From contig NC_083598.1 in NCBI RefSeq assembly GCF_020882245.1, forward strand, positions 57,077,858-57,141,857: a DNA stretch of 64,000 bases, in the 5' to 3' direction. How positions within the stretch are numbered: position 1 is the stretch's first letter; each line of letters starts with the position of its first letter. Shown here in pieces: positions 58,305 through 64,000 of the stretch. The position numbers and the translations under genes were made by a program. The notes under the pieces were generated by a model. It saw only the letters and a program-made list of their open reading frames with translations, did no database searches and was not told the origin of the DNA. Origin of the DNA: Rhopalosiphum padi. Taxonomy: Eukaryota > Arthropoda > Insecta > Hemiptera > Aphididae.

Positions 58305-61300
58305 GTAAGAATCAATATAGTAGTAGAAATATGATATCTAATATTATTGTCGAAAATTGAAATCGTGTATTTAAAATCTGGTCTTAAAAAATAGGCGTAT
58401 ATTATCCATAATTATATATGTATAATATATATAGATACATATATATACATATATGCATCTTTTTAACTTTTAAATAAATTTTAGCTATTTTAATATTAAT
58501 GAGCACGCATACCTATTTCACTAGTGAATAGAATCGAAATACACGTTATTGTAGTTTGTTCGAGTTTTATACCGCAGTCCATTAAGAGTCGTTAAAAATT
58601 AATATAAATGTAATTAAATACACTTGATCCAGTCAATGATCATACGCGTTCTTGAGACTTGAATACACATAATTTTGTTATGCAAACGTCGTAGTGCTAA
58701 CATAATATTAAATCGTTCTTTCATTGATAGAATGATAACTTAAAGTTCTATTTGACAAGTATCTGGTTATAAAAAAAAACCATTCTAGATTCCTATGTTT
58801 TTAAATTTATGAATATTTCGATTACAGTTAACAAATAATTTATTCTTAGATGTCACCAAAAAAATGGTCAAAAAATACATTTGGATGGGCCAGAGCTGAA
58901 GTACTTGGAGCACTAGTAAATGCTGTGTTTTTAGTAGCTTTGTGTTTTTCAATTACTGTTGAAGCTTGTAAGAGGTGTGTATATATCTATCTAAATAATA
59001 TGTAAAAATTGTATCTATAATTTATTTTGTTTAAGATTTATTGAAGTAGAGACTATCCACAATCCAAAATTCATTGTCGTGGTTGGAGTTTTGGGATTAT
59101 TTGTCAATATTTTGGGTTTATTTTTGTTCCATGGTAATATATTCATTTTTTCCTTAAGATTTTCAGTTTATATTTTTATATTTTAATATATTTTAGCTCA
59201 TGGTGGAGGAGGACATGGTCATTCACATGGTGGTATATCACGTAGCCACACACGATTAACTCAATTAGTAAGCGCTGGAGCAAGTGCTAATGCTACTGAT
59301 GACAACGATAACGATCATCGATTCAATGTACCACTCAATCACACTCATGAATCTTCTGCTGGTCATATGAATATGCGAGGTGTATTTTTACATCTTCTAG
59401 CTGATGCATTAGGTTCAGTCATTGTAATTGTATCAGCTTTGGTATGTATAGAAATTTAGCTTTTTTATTTTAATCAAATTTTTCATATTTGTTTTTTTTT
59501 TCATAGTGTAAAAATGAGACAGAAAAGCTTATTTTTCTGATTGATATTGTTTATAATATAATATGTTGGTCAACTATTTCATATATTTTATGAGAAAATT
59601 GTTCATAAGAATATTCATTAAATATTTTTGTACATTTTTCATTTAAAATTATTCAAAAGCAACTAATTTATAATTATGACTTAATGAAGAATACTATAAA
59701 CCAGTGTTTCCCATCCTTTTTGTAATAGCAACTCAAAAATTCATTGTTTATTGACCTATGTAAACTCCACTAAAAAAAAAATTTTCTAGGTTTTTTTTTC
59801 ATATATTATTATCAAGATAGTTGCTTAATTAGTTTACAAACGCTGCGAATTGTAACCATTTTAACACCAATAATTTATCTGCAGTTCTGGGCAAGCCTAC
59901 TCATTTTTTAATTAATTAAATTTATTTAGTTTATGAATTTAAGTTAATTTTCTTTTTTTAAACTTTTAAACACAATCAGAAAGCAAAAGTAACTTGATTA
60001 AAAAATAGTTACTTTTTAGATTCTAAGCAGAGCAATGAATGTATTGATTTTACAATGATGTTTTTTATTCTTTTTATAAGTATTGAATAAAATTTTTCAT
60101 CACAATTTGAGGGTTGTTTTGGATAGACAATTAAGTTTAGTTTGTACTTTGGGAGCTTAAAATTAAACATTCTCAGTACTTTTTTATAATCAGAAAACAT
60201 AAAAAATTAAAGAAAACTTGAATTTTTATGCCTAACCAGATTTTGACTTTTGTAATAAATCAAAAATAAATTGCCGCAGAAACTGAAAATTTTCAACAAG
60301 TATTTATATTATCATTTTGTGTATAGGGTATAATTAATTTCAAAATATTTTGAACTTAAGGTTTTTTTTTATAAGTGTTGATAAAAATGTATGAAAAGTT
60401 AAAAATTTTATTTAAAAATGTTTAATCACAATATTTAATTTTAATAAAATTCCTGCAAATTTTGAAAAGTACAATTTTGTAATTAGAAATACATAAATGA
60501 TTTTCTGTTTAGACCTAAGATTTGAAAATAAATACAAGATTTTTATAAGTTTTTCAACCGTTTTGAAAAAAAAAAAAATTCTACCAGAGCCAAATACATT
60601 TTTTTATGTGCATTTGAAGTTCTGAATTTTACAACATTGGATATTTACCCGTATAATAACTATTTCTTTCTAAACAATTTTTGTTTTTTTGGTCTAATTT
60701 CAAAACCAATAACTGTGGATACTTGAAATTTTTATGCTTATATTATATCATTTTAATTATATGATGAAATGTAAAAACACATTCAACTCATGTTGAGCTA
60801 TTCCCATAAGTAATTCATATTGGATCCATAGTCTAAAAAATATTTTAAAACAATTATTTTTATAAACATTTTATATTTAAATGATGACGAAATAACTTAT
60901 TTACACAATAAATAATAGTGTTAAATATTTTGTTATAATTTAAAAAAATATGTGGGTAAATATTTTACATATATTAGGTATCTTATTATCTATTTATACC
61001 ATGAATCTATTTTCACTGTTTTATGGTATTTACAGAAAGATGTTTTTATATTTTGAGTTGAATAAGTTAATCACAAAATATCCTTAATAATATAGACTGT
61101 CAAATCGTTTCTTTTCAAATTTTTTTTTCATGTATAAATAATAATGATATATTATTGAATTCAAATGTAATACACCCATAGGCCATAATAGTTATCGACT
61201 GACACCTAATGTACAGCAGAGAAATACCTTCTTGCATTCGTTTATTAAAAATATTTATATTTAATTTAATTGCTGTAGGTACTTCGATATTTTAATACTT

Positions 61301-63949
61301 AAATCAATGATGAAATTGCATAAAATAATTAAATTATATTAATGTATTTCTCTATTTAATAATCTATAACTATTTTTAATTATTATAATCAAATCTGTTA
61401 TTAGAATGTAATTAATTATGCAATATGTAATAATTAATATTAAAAATAAAATATTTAATTAAACTATTATTTTATTTTACCATATTATTTGATTGTAAAT
61501 TTTAATGATTCTCAACTAGTATTGTGCGGCACTAGTGTTCTGTGAAAAATATAAAGCATCATATATTATATTATTATAGTGTGTGATTTTTATAAAGCTC
61601 CCAAAAAAAAAAAAAATATTGTGAACCACTGGTATAGGGTTTGTATATGATATTATTACAATTAAAGTAATATAATCATTATTATAACTAAGGACTAAGG
61701 TATTCTGCATCCATACTTAAATTTCAGCTAAACACCTACTTCATAATTATTTACCCAACGTTGTTAAAACTTAAGTGTTAATATTTTATAGTTATACTTA
61801 TTGCCTACACAAAAATTAATTAATTTTTTTTAAATATTTTTTATTATTAGATAGATATAAAAATAACTATTAATTATTAATTAATAATGACTAATAAGTA
61901 TACAATCCTTAAAATATGTATGGGATATTGGATACATTAGTTTTATTTTTATTTTCTCAACAATGGTTACCCACTTACTCTATATAACTTCTTTTCTGTT
62001 AAATATCCATTATCTATTTATATTAAATTGTATAGAATTACAATTATATTATTAATTTTTTATTATATAATATGTTATGTATTACTTAAATGTGGTACAT
62101 AATACTATACAGTATATATTATTATAAACTTAATAATTATTTACTTATTTTCATATATTTTGTGTACATTTGTATTTATGTAAGTTATTTTGATCACAAT
62201 TATAGAATCCATTAATAGTGATATTCTTTGATAGTACAATTTGGTAGGGCTTTATTCATAATTCATATAACATAATTATTTACAAATATTTGATATTTCC
62301 GACATTTTTTTTTTGTTTAAATAAAAAAAAATAATATATTTTAAATTCTTAAGGTTTATAATTTATATTAAGAAAAAATTAACTTAATGTGACACTAAAA
62401 ATAATTTACTGAAGTTAATGCATATTTACAAAAAACAATTAACTTTTTAAATTAGTAATTATTACTAAAATGCAATTTATTAAATAATTTAGTTAAAAAT
62501 AACTTTTTAACTCGTTAATACCCAACCTTGCTAACCTGCTGTATTGAGTTCTAAATCTATAAACCAATAATAAATAAAACAAATAATACAAACTACTGTT
62601 AAAAAGCATATTGTTACATTGTTATTTGTTCATAAAAGTAGTAAAAACAGATATTATGTAAGGAGTTACATTACTCTTATTTTTTGCTAAATAGTACATA
62701 CAATAATATATTGTTTATTGATATGTTTGATGTCCTATGAACCGATAGTGTTATTATGAGTTGATACTAATATTGATTACCAGTAGTGCTGGGGAAATTC
62801 TTCAATACATAGCTATAATTTTCTTATAAATTTTAATTTTTGAAACAAGTAGAACAAGGATAATAGATTAAGTTGTTCTTAGTAATTAATTATTGTTATA
62901 ATTGATTTGATAATTTTTCATATGGACTGTTGGTTTAATTGAAGTTTAGAAGCTAGACAATTTTTGTTTATATTAGGTATCCATTAAATAAACAATAGTA
63001 TTGACTTTCTGATTTTTATTCATTTATGTAGATTATTATTAAATTGTGCTTGTTTTTAGATTGTGTGGTTGACTGATTGGAAATACCGCGATTACATTGA
63101 TCCTGCTTTGAGTTTGTTGATGGTTATAATCATTTTGCACTCAGTATGGCCATTGTTGCAAGAGTCTGCACTTATTCTACTTCAGACTGTTCCTACTCAT
63201 ATTCAAGTAGATGCCATACAAAAAAGACTTTTAGACAGAGTTGATGGAGTTTTAGCTGTACACGAATTCCATGTGTGGCAATTGGCTGGAGATAGAATTA
63301 TAGCATCTGCACATATAAGGTATTAATATTTTTGAGTTTAATTTTAATTAGAGAAATACCTAATATAATTGTATTATTATGTAATTATTACTAGGTGTAG
63401 AAATTTACCAGAATATATGAAGTTAGCAGAAAAAGTTAAAGAATTTTTCCATAATGAAGGTATTCATTCAACTACCATTCAACCTGAATTTGTGGAAGTT
63501 GAGGTATGTTATAACATATTATTAATCATTTTCTTATTTAGTATTAATAGATTTTGGTTTTATGCAATATCTAAACATAGGTAACCGAAAATAGGAACGA
63601 AAACCAGACTCCTACTGAAGATTGTGTATTGGATTGTCCAAAAACTGACATACCGTGTCAATTGCAAACATGTTGTGGCCCGTCAAAACAGGTATAAGCA
63701 TTTAAAGTAGTAAAATCATGAAATAAATATTCTTATATGTTTTAATTGTTTTAGGGTCGCGACACACCGTCCCCAGTTGATACGCCATATTTATGTCGAC
63801 AACGTAATACTACTTCTGTTACTATTGATGCTACTAACAACTTACAGACTGCCAATACTCAGGAGAGCGAAATGGAAAGTGGTGCACTATTGGGTGATAG
63901 AATTAACAATTGTCGTACTTCTGCAGGAGGATTTATTACTGGTGGATAG
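58128..63949 (+). CDS. SLC30A1: Zinc exporter of the SLC30A1/ZnT1 type
   Basis: This cation-diffusion-facilitator protein exports Zn2+ from the cytosol, by family at the plasma membrane, in exchange for protons. Eight coding exons join to 439 residues. Six hydrophobic segments are visible, at about 10-30, 37-58, 77-97, 112-132, 193-217 and 227-245. The zinc site is DSFHMLSD (D40, H43, D47) in segment 2 and HLLAD (H199, D203) in segment 5, the HxxxD pairs of this family. The histidine loop between segments 4 and 5 is short (HGGGGHGHSHGG). The cytoplasmic domain has SALILLQTVP, VHEFHVWQLAGDRIIASAHI and GIHSTTIQPEF, all close to vertebrate ZnT1. The cysteine cluster C353, C357, C364, C369, C370 before the tail matches the ZnT1 CxxxC...CC pattern and separates it from other ZnTs. 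The start is the first ATG after the acceptor and gives a complete N-terminus. Confidence 0.94.
58850..58974 (+). CDS. SLC30A1: ZnT1 coding exon 2
   Basis: Residues 60-100, with NTFGWARAEVLGALVNAVFL. The acceptor is TTCTTAG and the donor GTGTGT, phase 2. Confidence 0.93.
59036..59133 (+). CDS. SLC30A1: ZnT1 coding exon 3
   Basis: Residues 101-133, with IHNPKFIVVVGVLGLFVNIL (segment 4). The donor is GTAATA after a 61-bp intron. Confidence 0.92.
59197..59441 (+). CDS. SLC30A1: ZnT1 coding exon 4
   Basis: Residues 134-215 with the histidine loop and HLLADALGSVIVIVSAL. The donor is GTATGT, phase 0. Confidence 0.93.
59442..63059 (+). other. SLC30A1: ZnT1 intron 5 (3.6 kb), repeat-rich
   Basis: GTATGT to TTTTTAG. 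It holds a hAT-like end CAGTGTTTCCCATCC at 59702, a GTAACTT/AGTTACTTTTT-type repeat near 59985-60018, the dispersed repeat at 60011-60056, the short element at 61503-61631, and a possible end near 62775 (CAGTAGTGCTGGGG). No coding sequence is seen. Confidence 0.7.
61503..61631. mobile_element. Short hAT-like element
   Basis: TAATGATTCTCAA at the left and CAGTGGTTCACAA (inverted) at the right agree at 9 of 13 positions. The interior GTGCGGCACTAGTGTTCTGTG resembles known hAT interiors. The flanking octamers agree poorly. Confidence 0.4.
63060..63319 (+). CDS. SLC30A1: ZnT1 coding exon 5
   Basis: Residues 216-301 with segment 6 and VHEFHVWQLAGDRIIASAHI. The acceptor is TTTTTAG and the donor GTATTA, phase 2. 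Confidence 0.93.
63395..63503 (+). CDS. SLC30A1: ZnT1 coding exon 6
   Basis: Residues 302-338, CRNLPEYMKLAEKVKEFF to TIQPEFVEVE. The donor is GTATGT. Confidence 0.93.
63581..63691 (+). CDS. SLC30A1: ZnT1 coding exon 7
   Basis: Residues 339-375 with the cysteine cluster (DCVLDCPKTDIPCQLQTCCG). The acceptor is ACATAG and the donor GTATAA. Confidence 0.9.
63755..63949 (+). CDS. SLC30A1: ZnT1 coding exon 8 and stop
   Basis: Residues 376-439, a polar tail beginning GRDTPSPVDTPY and ending GGFITGG, then TAG. Confidence 0.9.
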   Translation, partial: GRDTPSPVDTPYLCRQRNTTSVTIDATNNLQTANTQESEMESGALLGDRINNCRTSAGGFITGG

Positions 63950-64000
63950 TATTTTTTCTAAACTATAACAATTTTGTTTTTTTTTTTATATATATATTAT
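63950..64000 (+). other. SLC30A1: Start of ZnT1 3' UTR
   Basis: AT-rich sequence after the stop. The window ends before any polyadenylation signal. Confidence 0.7.

Noticed and set aside
59702..61631. A single 1.9-kb hAT element joining CAGTGTTTCCC and its apparent partner at 61631
   Set aside because: Flanking octamers agree at only 4 of 8 positions, and the right end pairs better with 61503, so two unrelated ends are more likely.

Overview
The window reads as nuclear DNA of a hemipteran insect, most likely an aphid. It is very AT-rich, its genes are split by GT-AG introns from 55 bp to almost 15 kb, and its introns and spacers are crowded with small hAT-type elements that still show 8-bp target duplications. 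The aphid assignment is an inference from composition and repeat style; the animal origin is certain from the proteins.

Layout. (1) At 1-2273 is AT-rich spacer with a CG-rich patch and a 178-bp inverted-repeat element. (2) At 2274-2654 is a single intronless histone H2B of divergent sequence. It is followed by a decayed histone stem-loop and then a polyadenylation signal. (3) At 2.9-8.3 kb is repeat-rich spacer: a 1.27-kb hAT element with a perfect target duplication carrying a nested TTAA-flanked MITE, a broken hAT transposase remnant, and an orphan CpG-rich block. (4) At 8463-11446 (minus) is RARS2, the mitochondrial arginyl-tRNA synthetase, in six exons and 572 codons. (5) A 1.1-kb CG-rich shared 5' region with an NRF-1-like site separates RARS2 from the head-to-head gene lap/PICALM (12528-38493, plus), a clathrin-assembly ANTH protein in 16 coding exons and 699 codons. 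Its first intron is 14.8 kb. It contains a 21-nt in-frame microexon, a candidate 39-nt cassette exon, and an intron in the 3' UTR starting just after the stop. (6) At 39-45.3 kb is repeat-rich spacer. (7) At 45.3-63.95 kb (plus) is a zinc exporter of the SLC30A1/ZnT1 type. It has a probable CG-rich promoter and non-coding first exon with metal-response-element cores, a 12.5-kb 5' UTR intron, and eight coding exons giving 439 residues. The coding end is inside the window; its polyadenylation site is not.

The genes are unrelated housekeeping functions: chromatin, mitochondrial translation, clathrin-mediated endocytosis and zinc export. The only visible functional link is the shared RARS2/lap promoter. 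No bacterial genes, CRISPR arrays, tRNA or rRNA genes were seen. The points most worth a second look are the H2B in transition between replication-type and polyadenylated 3' ends, the two small alternative exons of lap, the zinc-responsive promoter model for ZnT1, and the nested hAT insertions.
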